A program made the translations under genes and the position numbers. A DNA stretch of 64,000 nt from Nocardioides marmorisolisilvae (GTDB lineage: Bacteria > Actinomycetota > Actinomycetes > Propionibacteriales > Nocardioidaceae): NCBI RefSeq assembly GCF_003725775.1, contig NZ_RJSG01000002.1:2008361-2072360 (forward strand), in the 5' to 3' direction. Below, one piece after another: positions 56,315-64,000 of this stretch; the stretch's first letter is position 1; every line of letters begins with the position of its first letter. Below the pieces are notes generated by a model that was not told where the DNA came from, searched no databases, and saw only the letters and a list, made by a program, of their open reading frames with translations.

Positions 56315-57232
56315 TCAGCCCGCAGGTGCGACAACCCGGACACCCGCGTGGTCGACCGCCAGGGCGTGGCAGGTCCACCCGTCCGGGCACCGGCCGGAGA
56401 GGTCCGCGCCGTCAGCGACCAGCACGAGGACCGTCGGCCCCGCGCCCGAGATGAAGGCGGCCAGCCCGTCGGCGCGCAGTTCGTTGACCAGCGCGAACGA
56501 CTCCGGCATGGCGCTGCTGCGGTAGCTCTGGTGCAGGAAGTCCTCAGTGCCGCGCAGCAGCTGGTCCGGGGCTCCGGCAAGCGCCGCGACCAGCATCGCG
56601 GCCCTGCCGGTGTTGGCGGCGGCGACGGCGTGCGGCACCTGCTCGGGCAGCAGACCGCGGGCCGCCTCGGTGGACACGCCGGTCGGCGGCACGAAGGCCA
56701 CCGCGCTGATCGACCGGGCGATCGGAGCCGAGATCGCCCAGACCTCAGCGGGCTGCCCGTCAGCGACCTCCTGACCCGCGACCACGAACCCGCCGACGAC
56801 GGCTGGGGCGACGTTGTCGGGGTGGCCCTCGATCTGGTTGGCGAGGAAGAGCAGGGAGTCGTCGTCGAAGCGCTCGCCGCCGACCACCAGCGCGCGGGCC
56901 AGCGCCAGCCCGCCGACGATCGCCGCCGAGCTGGAGCCCAGACCACGGCTCTGCGGGATCCGGTTCTCGAAGCGCAGTCGCAGGCCCGGGGCCTCGACGC
57001 CGAGGACCTGGAAGGCGGCCTTCATCGCGCGCACGACCAGGTGCCGGTCGTCCCGCGGCAGGGAGGTCTCGCCTTCTCCGACCACCTCGACCTCGAGGCC
57101 GCCGTCGGTCACCTCGCCGGTCAGCAGGTCGTGGAGGTCGAGCGCCAGGCCGAGGCAGTCGAAGCCGGGGCCGAGGTTGGCGCTGGTGGCCGGGACCTGG
57201 ATGGTCACCGGCACGTCGAGGAACTCGGCCAT
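56315..57232 (-). CDS. thrB: homoserine kinase
   Basis: 305 residues, GHMP kinase: VPATSANLGPGFDCLGLAL at the start, ATP loop PQSRGLGSSSAAI (about residue 95) and ISGAGPTVLVL near the C-terminus. It phosphorylates homoserine for threonine synthesis. One-base overlap with thrC (TGATG). Confidence 0.95.
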   Translation of the reverse strand: MAEFLDVPVTIQVPATSANLGPGFDCLGLALDLHDLLTGEVTDGGLEVEVVGEGETSLPRDDRHLVVRAMKAAFQVLGVEAPGLRLRFENRIPQSRGLGSSSAAIVGGLALARALVVGGERFDDDSLLFLANQIEGHPDNVAPAVVGGFVVAGQEVADGQPAEVWAISAPIARSISAVAFVPPTGVSTEAARGLLPEQVPHAVAAANTGRAAMLVAALAGAPDQLLRGTEDFLHQSYRSSAMPESFALVNELRADGLAAFISGAGPTVLVLVADGADLSGRCPDGWTCHALAVDHAGVRVVAPAG

Positions 57233-58296
57233 CAGTCGAGCCCTGCGGCCCTCGCCGCCGCGCTGACGTCCGCGTCCACCACGGTGTCGACCAGGTCGGT
57301 GAAGCCGGACAGCGCGGTGTCGATGTCCTTGAGGCCGTGCCCGGTGACCGTGACGACCACGGTCTTGCCATGCAGGTCTGCGCCCTCGTCGTGCTCGATC
57401 AGGATGCCGGCGACCCCGGCGGCCGAGGCCGGCTCGACGAAGACGCCGTCACGGGCGGCGAGCTCGCGCTGGGCGGCGAGGATCTGCTCGTCGGTCGCCT
57501 TGCGGAACATGCCGCCGGACTCCTCGGCTGCGGCCATCGCGAGGTCCCACGAGGCCGGGTTGCCGATCCGGATCGCCGAGGCGACCGTCTCCGGATCCGG
57601 AACGGGAGCGCCCAGCACGAGCGGGGCGGCACCGGACGCCTGCCACCCACGCATGACCGGGGTGCTCGCGGCGTCCCCCGACTCCACGTACTCCTTGTAG
57701 CCCTTCCAGTACGCCGAGATGTTGCCGGCGTTGCCGGTCGGCAGCACGTGCACGTCCGGGGCGGCGCCGAGGAAGTCGACGATCTCGAAGGAGGCGGTCT
57801 TCTGGCCCTCCAGGCGCATCGGGTTGACCGAGTTCACCAGCGCGACCGGGAAGTCCTCGGCCAGCGCCCGGGAGATGCGCAGGCAGTCGTCGAAGTTGCC
57901 GCGGACCATGATCACCTGGGCACCGTGCAGGATCGCCTGGGCGAGCTTGCCGGCCGCGATCTTGCCCTGCGGCACCAGTACCAGCGGCTTGATGCCGGCC
58001 TTGGCGGCGTACGCGGCCATCGAGGCCGAGGTGTTGCCGGTGGAGGCGCACACGACAGCCTTGGCGCCCTCGCCGACGGCGACGGACAGCGCGACGGTCA
58101 TGCCGCGGTCCTTGAAGGATCCGGTCGGGTTGTTGCCCTCGACCTTGAGCCAGACCTCGGCTCCGGTCAGGCCCGAGAGCCAGTCCGAGTGCACCATCGG
58201 CGTCCCGCCCTCACCCAGGGTGATGGTCGGGGTGTTCGCCGGGATGTCGAGACGGTCGCGGTACTCCTCGATCACGCCACGCCACTGGTGGGTCAC
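57232..58296 (-). CDS. thrC: threonine synthase
   Basis: 354 residues, short PLP fold-type II form. PLP Lys in [15 protein letters not shown] (about residue 60), phosphate loop [13 protein letters not shown]-terminal [11 protein letters not shown]. It converts O-phosphohomoserine to threonine. GTG start overlaps the hom stop (GTGA). Confidence 0.95.
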   Translation of the reverse strand: MTHQWRGVIEEYRDRLDIPANTPTITLGEGGTPMVHSDWLSGLTGAEVWLKVEGNNPTGSFKDRGMTVALSVAVGEGAKAVVCASTGNTSASMAAYAAKAGIKPLVLVPQGKIAAGKLAQAILHGAQVIMVRGNFDDCLRISRALAEDFPVALVNSVNPMRLEGQKTASFEIVDFLGAAPDVHVLPTGNAGNISAYWKGYKEYVESGDAASTPVMRGWQASGAAPLVLGAPVPDPETVASAIRIGNPASWDLAMAAAEESGGMFRKATDEQILAAQRELAARDGVFVEPASAAGVAGILIEHDEGADLHGKTVVVTVTGHGLKDIDTALSGFTDLVDTVVDADVSAAARAAGLD

Positions 58297-59600
58297 TCGC
58301 TGGCTCCTTCTACGCGCATGACGCTGGACACGTCACGGACGAACGCCATCCGGCGGATCGACTCCACGGTGGCGGACAGGTCGGCGTCGCTCGCGGCGTG
58401 CGAGACGACCACGAGCTGGGCGTCGTCGCCCCGACCCTCCTGGCGGACGGTCTGGATCGACACGTCGTGCTCGGCGAACGCCTGGGCGACCGCGGCCAGC
58501 ACGCCGGCCTTGTCGTCGACGTCGATCTGCACGTGGTAGCGGGTCTCGGTGCTGCCCATCTGCAAGATCGGCAGGTCCGCATAGGCAGACTCCCCCGCAC
58601 CACGGACATCGCCGAGCCGGTTCCGGCTGACCGTCACCAGATCCCCGAGCACCGCGCTCGCGGTCGGGGCGCCACCGGCGCCCGGGCCGTAGAACATCAG
58701 CTGTCCGGCGGCCTCGCTCTCGACGAAGACCGCGTTGTAGGCGCCGCGGACGCTGGCGAGCGGGTGGCTGAGCGGGATCATCGCGGGGTGCACCCGGGCC
58801 GAGACCGCGGGACCGTCCGGGCCCTCCACCAGCGAGCAGATCGCCAGCAGCTTCACGACGCTGCCCATCTCGCGGGCCGACGCGACGTCGCTTGCGGTGA
58901 CCTCGGCGATTCCCTCGCGGTACACGTCCCCGGCAGTGACGCGGGTGTGGAACGCGAGGCTCGCCAGGATCGCGGCCTTGGCGGCGGCGTCGAAGCCTTC
59001 GACGTCAGCGGTCGGGTCGGCCTCGGCGTACCCGAGCGCCTGGGCCTCCTCGAGCGCCTCGGTGAACCCGGCGCCGGAGCTGTCCATCTTGTCGAGGATG
59101 AAGTTCGTGGTGCCATTGACGATGCCCAGCACGCGGGTGACCTTGTCGCCGGCCAGCGACTCGCGCAGCGGGCGCAGGATCGGAATGGCCCCGGCGACCG
59201 CGGCCTCGTAGTAGAGGTCGCGCCGGGCGCTCTCGGCCGCGGCGAACAGCGTCGCGCCGTCCTCAGCCAGCAGCGCCTTGTTGGCGGTGACCACGCTCGC
59301 GCCGTGCTCCAGCGCACGCAGGATCAGGGTGCGGGCCGGCTCGATGCCGCCGATGACCTCGACGACCACGTCGACGTCCTCGCGCGCGACGAGCGCCTCG
59401 GCGTCGGTGGTGAACAGCTCGGCCGGGAGGTCCGCGTCACGCTCGAGCCCGAGGCGCCGCACCGCGATGCCGACGAGCTCCACCGGGGCCCCGACCCGGG
59501 CGGTCAGGTCGTCGGCCTGCTCGGCGAGCAGCCGGGCCACCTGGGTGCCGACGACGCCGCAGCCCAGCAGGGCGACGCGGACTGGCTTGTCTACCTCCAT
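58293..59600 (-). CDS. hom: homoserine dehydrogenase
   Basis: 435 residues from ATG 59600, 7 bp after the lysA stop; a start at 59639 would lie inside lysA. NAD(P)-binding [12 protein letters not shown], catalytic region [11 protein letters not shown] and [16 protein letters not shown], and a C-terminal ACT domain (about 355-430) implying feedback control by threonine. First step of the Thr/Met branch after aspartate semialdehyde. Confidence 0.96.
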   Translation of the reverse strand: MEVDKPVRVALLGCGVVGTQVARLLAEQADDLTARVGAPVELVGIAVRRLGLERDADLPAELFTTDAEALVAREDVDVVVEVIGGIEPARTLILRALEHGASVVTANKALLAEDGATLFAAAESARRDLYYEAAVAGAIPILRPLRESLAGDKVTRVLGIVNGTTNFILDKMDSSGAGFTEALEEAQALGYAEADPTADVEGFDAAAKAAILASLAFHTRVTAGDVYREGIAEVTASDVASAREMGSVVKLLAICSLVEGPDGPAVSARVHPAMIPLSHPLASVRGAYNAVFVESEAAGQLMFYGPGAGGAPTASAVLGDLVTVSRNRLGDVRGAGESAYADLPILQMGSTETRYHVQIDVDDKAGVLAAVAQAFAEHDVSIQTVRQEGRGDDAQLVVVSHAASDADLSATVESIRRMAFVRDVSSVMRVEGASE

Positions 59601-59607
59601 AGCGGGC

Positions 59608-61023
59608 TCAGTCTCCCATTTGCGATGAGGCGTCGACATCCAGTCTCAGCAGGTCGTCCACGGTTTCTCGTCGTACCGCCACCCGCGAGGCACCGTCCTT
59701 CACGACCACGACCGGAGGACGCAGCGCGTGGTTGTAGTTGCTGGCCATCGACCGGCAGTAGGCGCCGGTGCCCGGCACGGCGACCAGGTCCCCGGGAACC
59801 AGGTCCCCGGGGAGGAACTCGTCCTTGACCACGATGTCGCCGGCCTCGCAGTGCATGCCGACCACCCGCGAGAGCAGCGCCGGTGCGTCCGAGGAACGGC
59901 TGGCGAGCGTCGCGGAGTAGTCCGCGTCGTAGAGAGCGGTGCGGATGTTGTCGCTCATCCCGCCGTCGACCGAGACGTAGGTGCGCACGGCTCCGCCGTC
60001 GAGCTCGACCGCCTTCACGGTGCCCACGGAGTAGACGGTGCACATCGCCGGACCGACGATCGCGCGGCCGGGCTCGATGGAGAGCCGCGGGACGGCCAGG
60101 TCGCGGGCCTTGCACTCCTCGGTGACGATCTTGGTGAGCTCGATCGCGAGCTGCGACGGATCCGACGGGTCGTCCTGGGTGGTGTAGGCGATGCCGAACC
60201 CGCCGCCGAGGTCCATCTCCGGCATGACCACGCCGACCTCGTCGGAGATCTGGGCGTGCAGTGCCAGCACCCGGCGTGCAGCGACCTCGAAACCGGAGGA
60301 GTCGAAGATCTGCGATCCGATGTGCGAGTGCAGGCCGAGCAGCTCGAGCCCCTCGATCGCACTGATCTGGCGGGCCGCCTCGAGGGCGTCGCCGCTGCTG
60401 ATCGAGAAGCCGAACTTCTGGTCCTCGTGCGCCGTGGCGATGTACTCGTGGGTGTGCGCCTCGACGCCGGCGGTCACCCGGATCAGCACCCGCGCAGTCC
60501 GTCCGAGCTCGCGCGTCACCGCCGCAAGCCGCTCGATCTCGTGGAACGAGTCCACGATGATCCGACCCACCCCGAGCTCCACGGCTCGCGTGAGCTCGGC
60601 GAGCGACTTGTTGTTGCCGTGGAAGCCGATCCGCTCGGCCGGGACGCCGGCGCGCTCGGCCACGGCGAGCTCGCCGCCGGAGCACACGTCGAGGAACAAC
60701 CCCTCCTCGACGACCCAGCGGGCCACCGTGGTGCACAGGAACGCCTTGCCCGCGTAGTAGACGTCGTAGTCCGCGAAGGCAGCCCGGAAAGCCTGCGCCC
60801 GTCCCCGAAAATCAGCCTCGTCCAGCACGTACGCCGGGGAGCCGTGCTCGGCGACCAGGTCGGTCAGCCGCACTCCCCCGACCTCGAGGACGCCGTCCAC
60901 CTTCAGCGCGGTGCTCGACCACAGCTGCGGGACCAGCGCGTTGACGTCGTCCGGGTCGCGCAGCCACGCGGGACCGCGTGCGGACACGGCGGCATGGGCC
61001 CAGCCGGCCTCGTGGGCGCGCAC
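59608..61023 (-). CDS. lysA: diaminopimelate decarboxylase
   Basis: 471 residues from GTG 61023, two bases after the argS stop. PLP Lys in YYAGKAFLC (about residue 80), HSHIGSQIFD, GGGFGIAYT, EPGRAIVGPA and the C-terminal HCEAGDI motif. It makes L-lysine from meso-DAP. The first ~35 residues before PAYVLDE are longer than in E. coli but usual in actinobacteria. Confidence 0.95.
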   Translation of the reverse strand: MRAHEAGWAHAAVSARGPAWLRDPDDVNALVPQLWSSTALKVDGVLEVGGVRLTDLVAEHGSPAYVLDEADFRGRAQAFRAAFADYDVYYAGKAFLCTTVARWVVEEGLFLDVCSGGELAVAERAGVPAERIGFHGNNKSLAELTRAVELGVGRIIVDSFHEIERLAAVTRELGRTARVLIRVTAGVEAHTHEYIATAHEDQKFGFSISSGDALEAARQISAIEGLELLGLHSHIGSQIFDSSGFEVAARRVLALHAQISDEVGVVMPEMDLGGGFGIAYTTQDDPSDPSQLAIELTKIVTEECKARDLAVPRLSIEPGRAIVGPAMCTVYSVGTVKAVELDGGAVRTYVSVDGGMSDNIRTALYDADYSATLASRSSDAPALLSRVVGMHCEAGDIVVKDEFLPGDLVPGDLVAVPGTGAYCRSMASNYNHALRPPVVVVKDGASRVAVRRETVDDLLRLDVDASSQMGD

Positions 61024-61025
61024 GA

Positions 61026-62693
61026 CTACATCCGCTCCGGCGCGGAGACGCCGAGCAGGTCGAGACCGTTCGCGATCACGGTCTGCGCGGCGACGACGAG
61101 CGCCATCCGCGCCTCGTTGACCGGGGCCACGGGCTCGTCGCCCTGCGGCAGCATCCGGCACTCCTTCTCGTCGTACCACCGGTTGAAGACGGCGACGAGG
61201 TCCTCCAGGTACCGCGCGATCCGGTGCGGCTCCCGCAGGTCGGCCGCGCTGGCAACCACGCCCGGGTAGTCGGCGAGCGCCCGGAGCAGAGCGCCCTCCT
61301 TCTCGTGCGCGAGCAGCGAGGAGTCGAAGTCGGCGGGCAGCGTCATGCCGAGGTCGGCAGCGTTCGCCAGCATCCGGCAGGTCCGCGCGTGCCCGTACTG
61401 CACGTAGTAGACCGGGTTGTCGTTCGAGGCCTTGGTGATCTCCTCGATGTCGAGGACCAGCGGCGAGTCCGCCGGGTACCGGGCGAGCGAGTACCGGAGG
61501 GCGTCCACACCGATCGCCGTGGAGAGCTCGTCGAGCGCGACGATGTTGCCGGCCCGCTTCGAGAGCCGGAGCTCTTCGCCGCCGGAGAGGATCTTCACCA
61601 GCTGGCCGATCATCACGTCAAGCGTCTCGTTCGGATCGTCACCGACGCAGGCCGCCATCGCCCGCAACCGGCCGACGTAGCCGTGGTGGTCCGCGCCGAG
61701 CAGGTAGATGCAGTGGTCGAAGCCCCGCTCCCGCTTGCTCAGGTAGTAGGCCGTGTCGGAGGCGAAGTAGGTGAGCTCGCCGTCGGACTTGATCAGCACC
61801 CGGTCCTTGTCGTCCCCGAAGTCGGTGGTCCGCATCCACAGCGCGCCGCCGTCCTCGAAGACGTGCCCCTGCTCCTCCAGGTGCCGCAGGGTGTCCGGCA
61901 CCGAGCCGGACTCGTGCAGCGACAGCTCGGAGAACCAGACGTCGAAGCGGGTGTTGAACGCCGCCAGGGTGTCCTGCTGCTCCTGGAGCTGCACCGCGTA
62001 GCCGGCGGATCGAACGGCCGCCCTGCGCTCGTCGGCCGGCAGGTCGAAGATCCCCGGGTGGGCGTCACCGACCGCCTTGGCGATGTCCTGGATGTACTCA
62101 CCCCGGTAACCGTCCTCCGGGGTCGGCTCGCCCAGCGCGGCGGCGATGATCGAGTCCGCGAAGTGGTTCATCTGCACACCGCGGTCGTTGATGTAGAACT
62201 CCCGGGTGACCTCGGCCCCGGCGGCGGTCAGCACCCGGCCGATCGCGTCGCCGAGCACGGCCCACCGGGTGTGCCCCAGGTGCAGCGGCCCGGTCGGGTT
62301 GGCCGAGATGAACTCGACGTTGATCTTCTTGCCGGCGAGCAGGTCCAGGTGACCGTAGGTCTGGCCCGCCGCGACGATGTCGGCGGCGACCTGCCCCTGG
62401 GCCCCGGCCTCGACGGTGATGTTGAGGAAGCCCGGACCGGCGATGTCGACCGCGGCGATGCCGGCGTCGGCGCTCAGCTGCTCGGCCAGCATCGTGGCGA
62501 GCTCCCGCGGGTTGGTCCCGGCCTTCTTCGCCAGCTGGAGCGCGACGTTGGTTGCGTAGTCCCCATGCTCCTTGCTCCGCGGCCGCTCGACCGTGACCGT
62601 CGCCGGGACCCCGTCGGGCAGGGTCAGGCGCCCCGCCTCGACCAGCGAGGTGAGGGCGGCGACGATCGTGGAGGAGAGCTGCTCGGGATTCAC
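61026..62693 (-). CDS. argS: arginyl-tRNA synthetase
   Basis: 555 residues from GTG 62693 (MNPEQLSSTIV). N-terminal Arg-tRNA-specific domain, class I HIGH as HLGH in NPTGPLHLGHTRW (about residue 130), LSKRAGNIVALDEL in place of a strict KMSKS, and C-terminal DALR anticodon domain (YVQYGHARTCRML). Longer frames upstream cross the tRNA gene and are not real. Divergent from tRNA-Arg. Confidence 0.95.
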   Translation of the reverse strand: MNPEQLSSTIVAALTSLVEAGRLTLPDGVPATVTVERPRSKEHGDYATNVALQLAKKAGTNPRELATMLAEQLSADAGIAAVDIAGPGFLNITVEAGAQGQVAADIVAAGQTYGHLDLLAGKKINVEFISANPTGPLHLGHTRWAVLGDAIGRVLTAAGAEVTREFYINDRGVQMNHFADSIIAAALGEPTPEDGYRGEYIQDIAKAVGDAHPGIFDLPADERRAAVRSAGYAVQLQEQQDTLAAFNTRFDVWFSELSLHESGSVPDTLRHLEEQGHVFEDGGALWMRTTDFGDDKDRVLIKSDGELTYFASDTAYYLSKRERGFDHCIYLLGADHHGYVGRLRAMAACVGDDPNETLDVMIGQLVKILSGGEELRLSKRAGNIVALDELSTAIGVDALRYSLARYPADSPLVLDIEEITKASNDNPVYYVQYGHARTCRMLANAADLGMTLPADFDSSLLAHEKEGALLRALADYPGVVASAADLREPHRIARYLEDLVAVFNRWYDEKECRMLPQGDEPVAPVNEARMALVVAAQTVIANGLDLLGVSAPERM

Positions 62694-62785
62694 CTGCCAA
62701 GCGTATCGGCGGGTACCGGTTTCCTTCGAAGGAGATATGCCCGGTAGTCTTCGACATCGCGCTGGGGCCGAGGCTGACGCGCAAG

Positions 62786-62858
62786 GCCTCCGTAGCTCAG
62801 GGGATAGAGCACCGGTTTCCGGTACCGGGTGTCGCAGGTTCGAATCCTGCCGGAGGCG
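62786..62858 (+). tRNA. tRNA-Arg (anticodon CCG)
   Basis: 73 bases fold cleanly: acceptor GCCTCCG/CGGAGGC, D-stem GCTC/GAGC, anticodon stem CCGGT/ACCGG with loop TTCCGGT (anticodon CCG, reading CGG), T-stem GCAGG/CCTGC with TTCGAAT. No encoded CCA. It sits 93 bp upstream of and divergent from argS; the gap contains the palindrome TCCTTCGAAGGA (62722-62733). Confidence 0.96.
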
Positions 62859-62940
62859 CCCCACGAACCACCCCAGGTGGAACGAGGCTCTGCTGATTGC
62901 CGGTACCGGGTGTCGCAGGTTCGAATCCTGCCGGAGGCGC
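62819..62940 (+). repeat. 41-bp direct repeat of the tRNA-Arg 3' end (att-like)
   Basis: Positions 62819-62859 and 62900-62940 are identical for 41 bases, from the anticodon loop to one base past the 3' end of tRNA-Arg, offset by 81 bp. The second copy lacks the 5' half and is not a tRNA gene. The 40-bp spacer contains CCACCCCAGGTGG. Such tRNA-tail duplications mark site-specific integration. Confidence 0.85.
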
Positions 62941-62986
62941 ACAGATTTCGCAGTCATGCTGCACGTTCCTCGTGCGCTGACATTGC

Positions 62987-64000
62987 TCAGGTCACCAGCC
63001 TGAATCTGATCGAGCCGTCGGGTGCACGGGTGTGTCGGTAGCGGTGGTCGTGGATGCGCTGGTGGTGGAAGTGGCACAACGGGACCGCGTTGGCCAGGTC
63101 GGTGCGTCCGCCGAGTGCCCAGGAGTGCAGGTGGTGCAGCTCGCACCAAGCGAACGGTCGGTCGCAGCCATCGGCCGCGCAGGTGCTGTGGCGTAGCCCG
63201 AGAGCGATGCGTTGGGCTTCGGTGAACAGCCGCGAGCCGCGCCCCAGGTCCAGCGGTAGCGATTTCCCGCCCAGAACGGCGGGGATGAGGTGAGCGTTGC
63301 AGGCCAGGCGTCGCACCTCGCCGGCGCTCAGGATCTCGCCGGTGTCGAGCCCGACCGCCTTCAAGGCTCCCCGCAGGATCTCCTCGGAGACCGTGACGAC
63401 CAGGGTCGCCGCGCTCCTGGGGTGCAGGTGATCGGTCGGGAGGTGCTCGATCAGCTCCACCAGCGCCTCACCACGGGCCCGGTCAAAGTCGGTCCGCGCC
63501 TCCCGCTCGCCGACCTGGGCTTGCGATGCGCCCAGGCGTCCACGGCGGGGCGCGGTGATGGTCTCGATGATCTTCTTCAACAACGACCCCTGGGCCGAGG
63601 GGACGGTGAAGTGCCCGGTCACGGTCCCGTCGCCGTTGTCGTGCATCGTCAGCCGGGTCTTGGCCCGGGCGCGGTCCTCCTCGGAGACCACGAGCTCGTT
63701 CTCGTGCGCATCCACGGCGGCGACGTCGTTCTCCACCGCCTCCAGGGCGCGCCGAGCCGCTCGACGCAGGGCGGTGGGCGAAAGGGTCTCGGCCTTCGCG
63801 AGCAGGTCTGCCTCGACCCGATCACGCTGCACCGCCGTCACCTGACGGGGCAGGTTGCGGTCGGCCTGCACGATCACCGCTGCGTGCTCGGTCGAAATGC
63901 TCCCGCGGCCCAACGCCTCCCGAGCGGCTCCCCGGCGTTCGAGCCCCTGGGCCAGCCCGACCTGACGCTGCGCCACCACCGGATCGGTGCGGGTGATCCT
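62987..64000 (-). CDS. DUF222/HNH endonuclease-domain protein (13E12 family), partial
   Basis: The frame stays open to the window edge (RITRTDPVVAQRQVG), so the N-terminus is missing; at least 337 residues are seen. DUF222 region up to about 200 residues, then a C-terminal HNH motif (HSTCAADGCDRPFAWCELHHL, GGRTDLANAVPLCHFHH) with zinc-type Cys and catalytic His residues. The family is highly repeated in actinobacterial genomes and of uncertain function, often near mobile DNA. Here it lies beside the tRNA-tail duplication. Confidence 0.88.
   Translation of the reverse strand, partial: RITRTDPVVAQRQVGLAQGLERRGAAREALGRGSISTEHAAVIVQADRNLPRQVTAVQRDRVEADLLAKAETLSPTALRRAARRALEAVENDVAAVDAHENELVVSEEDRARAKTRLTMHDNGDGTVTGHFTVPSAQGSLLKKIIETITAPRRGRLGASQAQVGEREARTDFDRARGEALVELIEHLPTDHLHPRSAATLVVTVSEEILRGALKAVGLDTGEILSAGEVRRLACNAHLIPAVLGGKSLPLDLGRGSRLFTEAQRIALGLRHSTCAADGCDRPFAWCELHHLHSWALGGRTDLANAVPLCHFHHQRIHDHRYRHTRAPDGSIRFRLVT

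Noticed and set aside
62829..63041. A small plus-strand frame across tRNA-Arg and its duplicate
   Set aside because: It begins inside the tRNA gene and repeats residues (SQVRILPEA) only because the tRNA tail is duplicated.

Overview
The window is high-GC, densely coded DNA from an actinobacterium. A Nocardioides-like (Nocardioidaceae) host is my best guess, from overall gene style, many GTG starts, ATGA/GTGA stop-start overlaps, NucS in place of MutSL, actinobacterial-type Rho and DUF2550 behind atpC. The genus is inference; the phylum is well supported.

Region 1 (1-8400, all minus strand) is a cluster of secreted or surface proteins: an orphan PstS-like binding protein, an Ig-repeat protein ending in a WxL-like domain, a membrane-anchored DUF916-like protein, two more proteins sharing an unnamed 'GWWGHEG' domain, and the 5' part of a further secreted protein cut by the window edge. 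It resembles the WxL/WxL-interacting-protein loci of Firmicutes and is the strongest candidate for an under-described system.

Region 2 (8678-18123, minus) is an assimilatory nitrate operon, narK-nasA-electron transfer subunit-nirB-nirD-hemD(wHTH), with a GlnR-like box before narK. It carries short palindromic repeats inserted in frame in nirB, in nasA and at the start of the electron transfer gene.

Region 3 (18254-41437) is acyl-CoA and B12 metabolism mixed with housekeeping genes. It holds an isobutyryl/methylmalonyl-CoA mutase-type large subunit with a MarR regulator, MeaB, acetyl-CoA acetyltransferase, methylmalonyl/ethylmalonyl-CoA epimerase, crotonyl-CoA carboxylase/reductase, a 3-hydroxybutyryl-CoA dehydrogenase of odd domain order, ethylmalonyl-CoA mutase and a PduO-type adenosyltransferase. 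Together these give much of the ethylmalonyl-CoA pathway and its cofactor supply. Between them lie a DivIVA/FilP-like coiled-coil protein, a GH114-like protein, a DHA2-type exporter, an MpaB-like protein, NucS, a PAS-PAS histidine kinase and MurA (with Asp replacing the fosfomycin-target Cys).

Region 4 (41441-62693, minus) is a conserved chromosomal block: DUF2550, the complete F1Fo ATP synthase operon, a WecA/MraY-like transferase, tsaC, prmC, prfA, rpmE, a lone receiver protein, rho, thrB, thrC, hom, lysA and argS. Many genes overlap by 1-8 bases and are probably translationally coupled.

Region 5 (62786-64000) has tRNA-Arg(CCG), a perfect 41-bp duplication of its 3' end 81 bp downstream (an attachment-site-like scar), and a DUF222/HNH protein that runs off the window. 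No CRISPR array, rRNA, transposase or integrase was seen. No gene-free stretch exceeds 300 bases.
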